The notes beneath the pieces are model-generated. The model was not told the DNA's origin, did not search any database, and saw only the letters and a list, made by a program, of their open reading frames with translations. Shown one piece after another: positions 25,437 through 34,790 of a DNA stretch of 64,000 bases (its first letter is position 1; each line of letters opens with the position of its first letter). Location: contig NZ_LGAK01000007.1 in the NCBI RefSeq assembly GCF_001292705.1, forward strand, positions 1 to 64,000, read 5' to 3'. The position numbers were made by a program, and so were the translations under genes. This DNA comes from Marinagarivorans algicola (GTDB lineage: Bacteria > Pseudomonadota > Gammaproteobacteria > Pseudomonadales > Cellvibrionaceae).

Positions 25437-27320
25437 TTACTTTTGTGAAGCAATCCAAGTTTTGACTTTGCGTTCTAGCATACTCATCGGAAGTGCACCG
25501 CCGTCTAAGATAGTGTCGTGGAAAGCGCGAATATCAAACTTATCCCCTAACTCTTTCTCGGCTAATTGACGTAATTGCTGAATGCGTATCATGCCAATTT
25601 TATAGGTGGTTGCTTGACCTGGAATCACTAAATAACGGCGAATCTCGGCTTCAATGGCTGCAAGGGGTGCCGGTGAGTTAGATGAGAAATAATCAACGGC
25701 TTGTTGCTGGCTCCAACCTTTATGATGCATGCCCGTATCGACGACTAAGCGGATGGCGCGCCAAATTTCGCTGCCTAAACGGCCAAAATCTGAATAGACG
25801 TTTTCAAAGGTGCCGGGCATTTCGCGTGCAAGTGCCTCTGAATATAACGCCCAGCCTTCGGCATAGGCGGTAAAGCCTGCTTGTGTTCGGAAGGTGGGAA
25901 TACCGGTGAGCTCTTGTGCAATTGAAATTTGCATGTGATGACCTGGTAAGCCTTCATGGTATGCAATTACTTCTAGCTCATTTTTTGGCATGGCTTTCAT
26001 GTCAGATAAATGCGCATAATAAATGCCTGGGCGAGAGCCGTCGGGTGTGCCTGAGTAATAATGCTGTGGCGCACCATCTTGTTCACGGAATGACTCGACA
26101 CGCCTAACTTCTAAATCGGCTTTGGGTAAAATACCAAAGTAGTTGGGTAGTTCTTTTTTGATGTTATCAATGGCGGCGGTTGCCTCGTCGATATAGCCTT
26201 GGCGGCCAGCGTCATCGTTGGTAAAGTAAAAGCGCTCATCATCGCGGCTGTCACGAATATAAGCAAAAAATTCTTGTAGCGTACCTTTAAAACCTGATTT
26301 GCTTTTCAGTTTTTCCATCTCACCACGCAGGCGCTTGACTTCGCTTAAGCCGAGTTCATGAATTTCATCGGCAGTCATATCGGTGGTGGTTTTTGATTTT
26401 AATAAATACGCATAATAAGCATCGCCATTAGGTAATGCTGAAACACCTACGGCTTGCACCGGTGTGTTTTTAATATCCGCTTCTAAGTGCGCAATTAAGC
26501 GCTGGTATGCAGGCTGGAAGTCTTTAGTTAAAGCCGCTTTTGCTGATGCGAGGTAGGCTTTTGCTTGCGTTTGGCTAATGGTTTTCGCCTCGACTAACGC
26601 AGCAACTTTTTCTTTGGCGTTAGCCCACAGTGATGAGTCTTTATCGCTGCTGTCAAAAGGCTGGCCTGAGATAATATCTTTGGCTTCTTTCGTTACAATC
26701 TCAAAAGCAAAGCGCGGGGGACGTACACCAGCTTGAGCATTGAGTTGAGCTTGCTCTATCAGTTGATCCATCGCGCGGCCAATTTGCGATAAACGCGATA
26801 CGTAGGCATCCATATCACTAGCGCTTTCAACGTTATGAAAGCTCATCATTAAGGTGGGTAAAAAAGAGTGGACACCTTGCATTTGTTCAAAAATATAATG
26901 ATTGCGGATGAATTTTTCACCTGCTGCATCATCTTCGTATTGTAGCGCCCATAAATCATACGATAATTTGCCGTCGCTGGTTAATTTTTCACGATCAAAT
27001 TTACGGCGCATTTCTTCAACGGATTTACGCTTCCATTCAAGGCGTTGTTTATGACCGGCTTCGCTCATATCGTCGATTTCACCGTAGCGCTCTTTACGGC
27101 CTTGAAAAGTGAGGGCTATGGGGCTTTGCAATAGCTCGGTTTCGTATTGAGCTTCGAACCACGCATTCATTTTTTGTGTTTCAGTGTTCATAGCGGCAAC
27201 AGCCGATGTGGCTGCGGGTTGAGCGGTTTCAGAGGCAAGCGCGTTAAGCTTGCTGGATTCTTGAGTACTGCATGCAGGCAATGCTAAAGCAATAAACAAG
27301 GAAAGAGGGAGGCGATGCAT
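25437..27320 (-). CDS. DUF885-family lipoprotein, probable metallopeptidase
   Basis: 627 residues from the ATG at 27320 (AAGGTTAG upstream). An open frame continues upstream to 27569, but its residues lack a signal peptide. The N-terminus MHRLPLSLFIALALPACS is a lipoprotein signal with the Cys at residue 17. The body belongs to the DUF885 group: the HEGLPGHHMQ motif (zinc-binding HExxxH-like) in VIAYHEGLPGHHMQ, a downstream Glu in AYAEGWALYSE, and GQATTYKIGM near the C-terminus are its hallmarks. These proteins are thought to be envelope-located peptidases; the substrate is unknown. It is a single-gene unit with no operon partner. Confidence 0.85.
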   Translation of the reverse strand: MHRLPLSLFIALALPACSTQESSKLNALASETAQPAATSAVAAMNTETQKMNAWFEAQYETELLQSPIALTFQGRKERYGEIDDMSEAGHKQRLEWKRKSVEEMRRKFDREKLTSDGKLSYDLWALQYEDDAAGEKFIRNHYIFEQMQGVHSFLPTLMMSFHNVESASDMDAYVSRLSQIGRAMDQLIEQAQLNAQAGVRPPRFAFEIVTKEAKDIISGQPFDSSDKDSSLWANAKEKVAALVEAKTISQTQAKAYLASAKAALTKDFQPAYQRLIAHLEADIKNTPVQAVGVSALPNGDAYYAYLLKSKTTTDMTADEIHELGLSEVKRLRGEMEKLKSKSGFKGTLQEFFAYIRDSRDDERFYFTNDDAGRQGYIDEATAAIDNIKKELPNYFGILPKADLEVRRVESFREQDGAPQHYYSGTPDGSRPGIYYAHLSDMKAMPKNELEVIAYHEGLPGHHMQISIAQELTGIPTFRTQAGFTAYAEGWALYSEALAREMPGTFENVYSDFGRLGSEIWRAIRLVVDTGMHHKGWSQQQAVDYFSSNSPAPLAAIEAEIRRYLVIPGQATTYKIGMIRIQQLRQLAEKELGDKFDIRAFHDTILDGGALPMSMLERKVKTWIASQK

Positions 27321-27784
27321 AATACTAACCTTATTACAAAGTAAGAGTGAATTTTGTCGTGGTTTATCAGTGGGCCATAGTATCTCTTTGCGTGACAGCA
27401 TCGCAAGTTTTGTCACTATTGAACATGACTGGCGTATTGTTGCCTGTGGCTGTCTATTGCGTGCCTTTTTGCCCATCAGCCATTGCTCATCAGCCATATC
27501 GACCACGGGTAACAGCTCAACTTTGGTGAGCGGCCGAGCCATTGCGTTAATAGGATCAACAGCCTTCAATTATTGCCAGTGCTTGCGCGGGTTGTATCAA
27601 TATTGATCATGATAGGTTGTCTTGCACCATGATGGGTCGTATCGAGATAGGTGGCTTAGGATGAGTATTATTGGAGCACGTTTTTTGCGTCATATCCTGA
27701 CGCTTATGCAGTATTCCATTAGCCCCGCATTCAAACAATCGTTATACTCCGCACTTTTTTTACGGGGTTGCCCGAAGGTTTGTA
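27321..27784. other. Divergent intergenic region, DUF885 gene / slyD
   Basis: About 464 bases holding promoters in both directions. A TTATACT -10-like string lies at about 27742-27748, upstream of slyD, without a clear -35. Short open frames here lack homology or ribosome sites; I see no gene. Confidence 0.4.
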
Positions 27785-28270
27785 ATGAAAATTCAAAAAG
27801 ATACAGTAGCAACAATAACCTACAAACTCAGTGAGGCGGGTGGCCCGCTTTTAGAAGCTAGTGATGATGCGATTCCTATGGCCTATCTTCACGGCCATAA
27901 TAACATTATTGCCGGTTTAGAAGAGGCCTTAGAGGGTCTGGAAACTGGCCATGAAACGAGTGTGACATTGGCTCCTGAAAACGCTTACGGCCCTGTGCAC
28001 GCCAATGCCGAGCAAAAAGTGCCGGTTAAGCACTTGGTGGGCAAGCATAAACGTTTACTGCCCGGTATGTTTGTTAAGGTCAATACCGATAATGGCACCC
28101 GTGATGCGCGCGTTGTTAAAGCGGGTAAGTTCATGGTAACACTCGACACCAATCATCCTTTTGCGGGTAAGACCTTGGTTTTTGATGTGGTTGTGCGAGA
28201 TGTTCGCGAGGCAACCCCTGATGAAATTGCTCACGGGCATGCGCATGGTTTAGGTGGGCATAATCACTAA
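27785..28270 (+). CDS. slyD: SlyD, FKBP-type prolyl isomerase/chaperone
   Basis: 161 residues. It is a cytoplasmic peptidyl-prolyl isomerase with an insert-in-flap chaperone domain. The FKBP part is recognisable (TYKLSEAGGPLLEASDDAIP, YLHGHNNIIAGLEEAL), the flap insert occupies about 70-125, and the C-terminal tail is His/Gly-rich (HGHAHGLGGHNH), which in relatives binds nickel and helps hydrogenase maturation. The His tail is shorter than in Escherichia coli SlyD. The ATG follows CGAAGG. Confidence 0.93.
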   Translation: MKIQKDTVATITYKLSEAGGPLLEASDDAIPMAYLHGHNNIIAGLEEALEGLETGHETSVTLAPENAYGPVHANAEQKVPVKHLVGKHKRLLPGMFVKVNTDNGTRDARVVKAGKFMVTLDTNHPFAGKTLVFDVVVRDVREATPDEIAHGHAHGLGGHNH

Positions 28271-28335
28271 GGTTGTTATTGTATGCAAATTGCTGCTTTT
28301 TTTAGTGGGTGTGCTGTTCAGGTTTTATTCGGCTA

Positions 28336-29808
28336 ATGCGAATACATCAAGCACTGAGTGACTATATTAAGCCGACTTTTCGGATGGTTGTACGAGTGTG
28401 TCATTGCATTATTGATGCGTGGCGTCATAGTGCTTCGCTCTTAAAAAGCAGCGCATGGAGATTAGCGCGCAAAATGATGTGTGGCGTGGCGGTGTTGCCG
28501 ATGCCCTCATGGCTGGGGGTGCGGCTGCTGGCTGTTGTATTGAGTATTATTACTGTGTGTTGTATTCAGTACTTGCCTAATCAGACTCGCAAGCTGCACT
28601 TTAACTCAAATAATCAATATTTATTATTTGCCGACGGTCACCGCGATGGTACAAGTCAGGCTACGTGGCTGGATGATTATAGCTTTTCACGTTTCAAGTG
28701 TTCTCTCAGTAAAGCAGAGGATGCATGGTGTGGCTGGTCGGTATTATGGCCCAGTGAACCCGATGGCTTGCTCGATTTTTCGGCTTATCATAGCTTACGC
28801 GTTAGGCTTAAGTATGTGGGCGAGGCAAAAAGGCTGCGCATATACGCCCGTAATTATCATGAAGCCTATGGCGATTTGATTGCCAGCGATCCTAATAAAT
28901 TTCAATCGGTTACTATTTATACGCACGAATTTAATGAGGTGGTTGATATTCCGCTGAGTGAATTTGTGGTGGCCGATTGGTGGGTGACTCGCTTTAATAT
29001 TCCTAGGCAACATGTGGCCCCTGATTTTTCGGCGGTGCAAATGTTGGCCATTGATTTTCCGCAACCGGGGGTTGCGGGTGATCATGTCATGGAGGTGCTC
29101 AGCATTGAGTTAGTGGGGGAGTGGGTATCTAAAGAGAGCGCATATTTAGCGTTATTGGTCTTGTGGCTTTTGGTATTGGCTGCCGAAGGTGGCTATCGCT
29201 ACTATTTAATGAATATTAAAGTAGAGCGTGCCAGAGCGCGAGCGCTCACGCTAGAAAGCTATGCTCGAGAGTTGAGAACACAAACCTCTATTTATAAAAA
29301 ACTTTCAGGGGTTGACCCGTTAACAGGCGCTTATAATCGCGCGGGTGTTAAGCCTTTACTCAAAAAAAGCTTTGATAATAATCGTCGGACTGATCATGAC
29401 CGAGGCGTTGTGATGGTGATTGATATTGATCATTTTAAGCGGGTGAACGATACCTATGGTCACAGTGTTGGTGACGCAGTCATTAAGCATGTGGCCTACG
29501 TTATTACCGATGCCATTCGTGCGAGTGACTTATTTGCGCGCTGGGGAGGGGAGGAGTTTTTGCTCATTTGCCCAGGCGTTAACCGAACTACGGCAGCGGT
29601 GATTGGTGAAAAACTACGCCAAGCGATCTGCGAGAAGCGCTATGATGCAAACGTACCTGCGGTCACGGTAAGTCTAGGCATTACACTGATTCGCCATGAC
29701 GACACGTTTAATCAGGCGTTTGACCGCGCCGATCAAGCGTTGTATCAAGCTAAGCGATCCGGGCGCAATCGCGTGGTTTTTTTTGAATTTGATGAGACCG
29801 TGGCTTAG
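28336..29808 (+). CDS. Membrane diguanylate cyclase (GGDEF) with periplasmic sensor region
   Basis: About 490 residues; the start is uncertain (GTG 28309, ATG 28336, ATG 28384 or ATG 28474, none with a strong ribosome site). It makes cyclic di-GMP from two GTP. An N-terminal membrane segment (WLGVRLLAVVLSIITVCCI) and a second one (YLALLVLWLLVLAAEGG) enclose a periplasmic region of roughly 190 residues that I cannot assign, rich in aromatic residues and beta-strand pattern. A short coiled coil leads to the GGDEF domain (DPLTGAYNRAG start). The active site is RWGGEEF, and an inhibitory I-site RASD lies exactly five residues before it, so the enzyme should be catalytically active and product-inhibited. 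Monocistronic between slyD and selO. Confidence 0.88.
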   Translation: MRIHQALSDYIKPTFRMVVRVCHCIIDAWRHSASLLKSSAWRLARKMMCGVAVLPMPSWLGVRLLAVVLSIITVCCIQYLPNQTRKLHFNSNNQYLLFADGHRDGTSQATWLDDYSFSRFKCSLSKAEDAWCGWSVLWPSEPDGLLDFSAYHSLRVRLKYVGEAKRLRIYARNYHEAYGDLIASDPNKFQSVTIYTHEFNEVVDIPLSEFVVADWWVTRFNIPRQHVAPDFSAVQMLAIDFPQPGVAGDHVMEVLSIELVGEWVSKESAYLALLVLWLLVLAAEGGYRYYLMNIKVERARARALTLESYARELRTQTSIYKKLSGVDPLTGAYNRAGVKPLLKKSFDNNRRTDHDRGVVMVIDIDHFKRVNDTYGHSVGDAVIKHVAYVITDAIRASDLFARWGGEEFLLICPGVNRTTAAVIGEKLRQAICEKRYDANVPAVTVSLGITLIRHDDTFNQAFDRADQALYQAKRSGRNRVVFFEFDETVA

Positions 29809-29982
29809 TGGGTTGCTTACTTGGTCGTTGTGAAAGCTGCGCAGCTGAGGGCGCAGAAAGCCAGTCTATTGGATAAAGTATTGCTGCCTCGCCCCTAAAG
29901 CGAGCGCTAGGCATTAAAGCCATTGCAGTTGGCCCTCACTCACGCCATTATGCGTAGGTTTATTGATTGGGTCGTGCTTGTT

Positions 29983-31560
29983 ATGTCTTTGCCTCAAATT
30001 ACATCTCCTTTTACGTTTCAAAATACCTATGCAGCCTTGGGTGAGTCGTTTGCTGTTCCGACGTTACCGACCCCGGTAGCAGCGCCTCACTGGCTGGCCT
30101 TTAATGCCCCCTTAAGTGCCGAGCTTGGCGTCAATATGACTGTCGCCGTACAAGAGGCACTACTGCCGGCTTTAGCGGGCAATGCGCTGCTTGCTGGTAG
30201 TACGCCGGTTGCGCAGGCTTATGCAGGGCATCAATTTGGTCATTTTAATCCACAGCTTGGCGATGGCCGCGCGATTTTGCTTGGTGAAATTATAACCCCA
30301 CAGGGTTTGCGCAAAGACATTCAATTAAAAGGCGCTGGTATGACGCCTTTTTCTCGCAGTGGCGATGGCCGTGCGGCATTGGGGCCTGTCGTGCGCGAAT
30401 ACCTTTTAAGCGAAGCGATGCATGCGCTAGGCATTAAAACAACACGTGCATTAGCTGCGGTTGTTACCGGCCAACCAGTCTATCGCGAGACGCCTTTACC
30501 AGGTGCCATATTGACGCGTGTTGCATCAAGCCATATTCGCATAGGAACGTTTGAGTACTTTGCGCGTCGTGGTGAAATAACGCAGGTCAAGCGATTAAGT
30601 GATCACGTCATTGCGCGTCACTATCGTGAATGTGCCAAAGCACAGGCTCCTTACAAGGCACTGTTTGAGGCCGTAATGGCGGCGCAAATCGACTTGGTTG
30701 CCCGTTGGATGCAGGTGGGCTTTATTCATGGCGTGATGAATACCGATAACATGAGCATTGCTGGTGAAACTATTGATTACGGTCCCTGTGCCTTTATGGA
30801 CAGCTACGATCCAGCGACTCAATACAGTGCCATTGATGTGCGTGGGCGCTACGCCTTTGGTCATCAAAAATCGATTTTACAATGGAATTTAGCGCGTTTT
30901 GCCGAGTGTTTATTGCGGCTAATCGACGAGGATGTTGATGTTTCTGTGGCTTATGCCGAACAAGCATTGGCTGGCTTTAGTGAGCAATTTGATGCGGTCT
31001 ATTTTGGTTTGATGGCTAAAAAAATAGGCTTGCAGTCGCGTGCGGTGGCTGAGCCTATAGTGATCGCGTTGCTAGCCTTGTTAGAGACGTTACACATCGA
31101 TTACACGTTAGCATTTCGCCAGCTAGGGCAAGTTTTGTTAATGGGGACTAATGAGCCATTTTTGCAATTACTTAATGACCACTCACAAACCGGGCAGCCC
31201 GAGCAACAACAAGAAGTGATCGCTTGGTTAGAGCGCTGGAAAAGTGCACTTGCTGAGCAAGGCGATAGCGTTGACGCGAGTGCTGATGGAAATACGGCTG
31301 CTAATGCGGCGCTCGTGCAGGGTATGCAGCAGGTGAACCCTGCGATTATTCCGCGCAATCATCAAGTTGAGGCTGTGATTACCGAAGCTGTGGCTGTACA
31401 GCAAAATATGACAGCCAGCACGCCAGCGTGCTACCCCAAATTTGAGGCATTGCGTCATGCATTGAAAACCCCTTATGATTCGGTTCATGAATCCAGTGAT
31501 TTAGCGCAACCCCCAACACGCGCCGAGCAGCGCAGCTATAAAACATTTTGTGGTACGTAA
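29983..31560 (+). CDS. selO: SelO/YdiU family protein AMPylator
   Basis: 525 residues from the ATG at 29983 (MSLPQITSPFTFQNTY, the family N-terminus); 20 more in-frame residues upstream are not family-like. SelO is a pseudokinase that transfers AMP to Ser/Thr/Tyr of proteins and is linked to redox stress. Landmarks: QLKGAGMTPFSRSGDGRAAL (nucleotide-binding region), EYLLSEAMHALGI, and HGVMNTDNMSI with the metal-binding Asn/Asp, then DYGPCAFMD. The protein ends in KTFCGT; this conserved near-terminal Cys corresponds to the Sec position of eukaryotic SelO. Intact. Convergent with the large lipoprotein gene. Confidence 0.95.
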   Translation: MSLPQITSPFTFQNTYAALGESFAVPTLPTPVAAPHWLAFNAPLSAELGVNMTVAVQEALLPALAGNALLAGSTPVAQAYAGHQFGHFNPQLGDGRAILLGEIITPQGLRKDIQLKGAGMTPFSRSGDGRAALGPVVREYLLSEAMHALGIKTTRALAAVVTGQPVYRETPLPGAILTRVASSHIRIGTFEYFARRGEITQVKRLSDHVIARHYRECAKAQAPYKALFEAVMAAQIDLVARWMQVGFIHGVMNTDNMSIAGETIDYGPCAFMDSYDPATQYSAIDVRGRYAFGHQKSILQWNLARFAECLLRLIDEDVDVSVAYAEQALAGFSEQFDAVYFGLMAKKIGLQSRAVAEPIVIALLALLETLHIDYTLAFRQLGQVLLMGTNEPFLQLLNDHSQTGQPEQQQEVIAWLERWKSALAEQGDSVDASADGNTAANAALVQGMQQVNPAIIPRNHQVEAVITEAVAVQQNMTASTPACYPKFEALRHALKTPYDSVHESSDLAQPPTRAEQRSYKTFCGT

Positions 31561-31646
31561 TGTGGCTGGGTATTAAGGAATAACGTCTAAGGGTGAAGAG
31601 GGGTGTCATCACACTTTGCTGTGGATCGATCGAGCATGGCTGGCAT

Positions 31647-31680
31647 TGTTAGAAAGGCCCCAGACGAGGCCTTTCTAACA
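31647..31680. terminator. Hairpin between convergent selO and lipoprotein gene
   Basis: A 13-bp perfect stem TGTTAGAAAGGCC / GGCCTTTCTAACA with 8-base loop, centred between two converging genes. No proper T run follows on either strand, so termination is likely but not certain. Confidence 0.6.
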
Positions 31681-31697
31681 AGCTTGTTATTGAAACA

Positions 31698-34600
31698 TTA
31701 ATGGCCTATTTCCAGTATCCCCCAGACTTCTAAATTGTTGACTACAAACGTTGTATCGCCTGCGGCGTTTGTTGAAGTCATGACGTTAGTCTTGCTTCCG
31801 TCAGGTAAAAGAAATTTCACCGTTTTAACCGGGGTGGGGAAATACGTTTTAGGAATTGTTATTTCTAGACCATCTAAGGTTGGTGTAACACCGTCTTTAA
31901 AGGGCCTATTAACTAAATGAATAACATAAGGTGCTTTGGCATTGGTTTCGTGAATACGAGACACTGCAGAGACGACCTCATTAGCCAGTTGTCCATTATG
32001 CTTCACCGTTAAGTGGGTGTCTTGATAATTCCCACGCTGGCCTATGTGCACAACTTTGTCTTTATACTCATCGAGTACGGCTTTTTGTTTTTCTGTTAAG
32101 TATTGCAAGTCACCGTCATAAAATATGATATCAAATTGCCCAAAGTCTTCTTTACGAGGTACAACTGGGTAGCCTTTGTCACCAAAAACGAGTAGGTCAA
32201 AGTTAATATTATCCTCGGTGAGAAGTTTCACGCTTGACTGAAGCTGATTACCGCCATCGATAAAGCCAGCTTTCATAGATGAATACATAGCATGCACAAG
32301 ACCCGCCTTTGAGTAAGACGTATAATCATCAAATAAACGTTCGTTGGCGCGAATAAATTGATAAATGTCACGATAGTTTTCAGCACCGGGTGACCAGACA
32401 CCACTGCCGCCTATCCATACGTTAGCTGGGATAGAGAATATACCGCCATAAGCGTAAGCTTGCGCCACCCAGCCACGACCAAATCGAGGAGCATCTTTTT
32501 CTTTAAGCTCTGCAAACTCCCAAGGATAAGGGAAGTAGGCCAGTGTTTTGCCTACTGCCTGAGCCCCTTTTAAATGTACAAGAATATTCGTTGGTAATTG
32601 CGCAACAGATGTTCTAGCACCCAAGTTGAGCTCGTTCGCCAAAAAGGTAATATTTTTGTTAAATAAATATCCTCGCGATTCAAATAAATGCGTGCTGGCA
32701 CCAATTTCGATATTAGGCTGTTTTTGGCGAATGTAATCTAATACTTCTCCAAATTTTTGATTCCATACATCACGATTGAAGTAAATAAAATCTTCTAATA
32801 ACGGTATATCACCAGAGAGGGTATCGGCGGCATTACTAAACGATTTATGTGTTACACCAGCACTGAGTAAGTGTTGCTTATAATCGAAGGTATTAATATT
32901 GCTAATACCTAAATCAGCTAATTGCGCTGCATTGTATTTTTTCGCAAGCCATGCGCGGAAATTTTTGATAGCGTAGGGCGAAAAGTCGCCGCCAAACGTA
33001 CGCATATCCGTTGTGCGTGTTGAGCTGGTTTGCGAATCAAACATTAATTTATCAGGATTTGCTTTTAAAATTTGATCAACCTGTGACTTCATAAACGGAA
33101 TAAAGGCAGGGCTGTGATTACTGAGCCAGTTATTGTTGTACCCGTTATGGCTTAAGTAGCCCATGAATGTCATACGAACAGTACGATCATCGAGTGTCTG
33201 AACGTAGTGGGGTTGGGGGTTAGTGGTGTATTCGGTAAACCAGCCATAACCCCAGTCAAACTCGCCGCGGGCGGTATATTCGAATCCTTCTTTTTGAAAG
33301 TCATCAACGACCTTAACGGCCCAGTCCATGATGACAGTCTCATCATAAAACTCATGTTCGGGTGGGTGGCCCCAAAAGGCACCTGTTGCACCAAAATCGT
33401 CAAAGCCTTCTAAGTTGCGATTCTGTGGATAGGTATACCAAACATCTGATTTTAATACTTTTTTATTTTTAGGCGTATTCAGTGGTTTTTGTAAGTACAT
33501 GACTGATGTATTTGGCCCTTGAATATCAGCCTCTACATACTCGCCTGGTTTGTAATGACGCTCAGGAACGCTAGTAATATCACCAACGCGAGTGATACGG
33601 ACATTATCACCACTCCACTGCCAGTCAGAGCCGCCAATAGCTTCCACGCGCAGAGTGGCTGGGCCTGCACTATCAACAACAAAATAACCACCCTCGAGAG
33701 CTATTTCTTTGGACACTTCCCAGCTGCCGGTTTCTGAAAAATAGCCCCAAGCAACAGGCTCACCATTTAAATCAATACGTGCGCCATAGCTACCTTTACT
33801 CTCGGCAGCTATTGTAATGAAAGCTTTGTAAGTGCCAGGACTTTCAAAGGTCACCTTGTATTCACCCCAGTCCCCGTTAGTGACCCAGTTAACGGCTGTC
33901 GCTCCGGCATTAAAACCATCAAATTTATCACCACCCACGCGGCCAATGGTGCCTGTTTGTGTAAACTCTTCAAGCTCAATCAGCAAGTCACCTTCTTTGG
34001 GTGCATTTGGGTTGCCAACAGGCTCTTCTGAAGAGCTAAAGATGTTGTCTGCCAACTGGCTGGGATGTAAGAATTTTGTACCGCCATCGATATCGATACC
34101 AAAACCAATACCTTCAACAGGTCCGCTGCCGCCATCTTTGTTACCAATGCGCAATTCAAAGGTATGCGCGCCCGGGGTTAAGTTAAGGTCTGCAGTCGAT
34201 GTGCTGTTTTCCCAGCTGTCATCGCTCATAACTAACTTGCCATCTATGTAAACACGGATACTATCATCCATATTTTCATAAAATGAAATATGTCCATCGG
34301 CGTCATAGATAATGCCGGTAAAAATCTTGGTCGTATTGCCTTTGATTTTATCTTCGGTTTGTTTGAGGTCAGTGGTGCGCTCCCAATTGGGGTTGGGGGT
34401 CGATTCGTTAATTTCACCGTCGACTTCACCGTATAATAGGCCTGGGTACTTACCTATACTGGGGGTGCTTGAACCTCCATTTTGCTCGCTCGAACAGCCC
34501 TTTATATCTACGGAGGTATTGGGTTTAGTATTGGGGCATTGATCAGTGGCATCACTGACCCCGTCATTATCACTGTCAGAATCGGGAGGTATTACTACCG

Positions 34601-34790
34601 CGCAGCCTTTTGCATCAACGGTTGTCCCTACCGGAGTCGCCGGGCATTGGTCGATGCTATCACTCACGCCGTCATTATCACTATCAATAACAGGAGTCGG
34701 GTCGGGGTCGGGGGTCGGATCTGGGCTGGCATTACAGCCAATCAGCAGTGAGCTACTGATCAGATAAGCGGGTAGTATAAATTTATTCAT
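31698..34790 (-). CDS. Large secreted lipoprotein: TSP3 repeats, PA14, CBM6-like, and unassigned catalytic-like domain
   Basis: 1030 residues. The lipoprotein signal ends at Cys19 (SSSLLIGC), so it is anchored in the outer envelope. Next come Pro/Asp linkers and two thrombospondin type 3 calcium repeats (DSDNDGVSDSIDQCP at 37-51 and DSDNDGVSDATDQCP at 71-85). A PA14-like domain follows at about 112-250 (LLYGEVDGEI start, FYENMDDSIRVYIDG core), then a CBM6-like beta-sandwich at about 268-402 (IELEEFTQTG, WVTNGDWGEYKV, WQWSGDNVRI). The last 600 residues (about 415-1030) look like a TIM-barrel glycoside hydrolase followed by a small beta-sandwich (FGARTS-like and HLVNRP stretches resemble GH42-type trimerisation/tail regions), but I cannot place them in a family or name the catalytic acids. 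Very likely a polysaccharide-active enzyme; substrate unknown. Confidence 0.8.
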   Translation of the reverse strand: MNKFILPAYLISSSLLIGCNASPDPTPDPDPTPVIDSDNDGVSDSIDQCPATPVGTTVDAKGCAVVIPPDSDSDNDGVSDATDQCPNTKPNTSVDIKGCSSEQNGGSSTPSIGKYPGLLYGEVDGEINESTPNPNWERTTDLKQTEDKIKGNTTKIFTGIIYDADGHISFYENMDDSIRVYIDGKLVMSDDSWENSTSTADLNLTPGAHTFELRIGNKDGGSGPVEGIGFGIDIDGGTKFLHPSQLADNIFSSSEEPVGNPNAPKEGDLLIELEEFTQTGTIGRVGGDKFDGFNAGATAVNWVTNGDWGEYKVTFESPGTYKAFITIAAESKGSYGARIDLNGEPVAWGYFSETGSWEVSKEIALEGGYFVVDSAGPATLRVEAIGGSDWQWSGDNVRITRVGDITSVPERHYKPGEYVEADIQGPNTSVMYLQKPLNTPKNKKVLKSDVWYTYPQNRNLEGFDDFGATGAFWGHPPEHEFYDETVIMDWAVKVVDDFQKEGFEYTARGEFDWGYGWFTEYTTNPQPHYVQTLDDRTVRMTFMGYLSHNGYNNNWLSNHSPAFIPFMKSQVDQILKANPDKLMFDSQTSSTRTTDMRTFGGDFSPYAIKNFRAWLAKKYNAAQLADLGISNINTFDYKQHLLSAGVTHKSFSNAADTLSGDIPLLEDFIYFNRDVWNQKFGEVLDYIRQKQPNIEIGASTHLFESRGYLFNKNITFLANELNLGARTSVAQLPTNILVHLKGAQAVGKTLAYFPYPWEFAELKEKDAPRFGRGWVAQAYAYGGIFSIPANVWIGGSGVWSPGAENYRDIYQFIRANERLFDDYTSYSKAGLVHAMYSSMKAGFIDGGNQLQSSVKLLTEDNINFDLLVFGDKGYPVVPRKEDFGQFDIIFYDGDLQYLTEKQKAVLDEYKDKVVHIGQRGNYQDTHLTVKHNGQLANEVVSAVSRIHETNAKAPYVIHLVNRPFKDGVTPTLDGLEITIPKTYFPTPVKTVKFLLPDGSKTNVMTSTNAAGDTTFVVNNLEVWGILEIGH

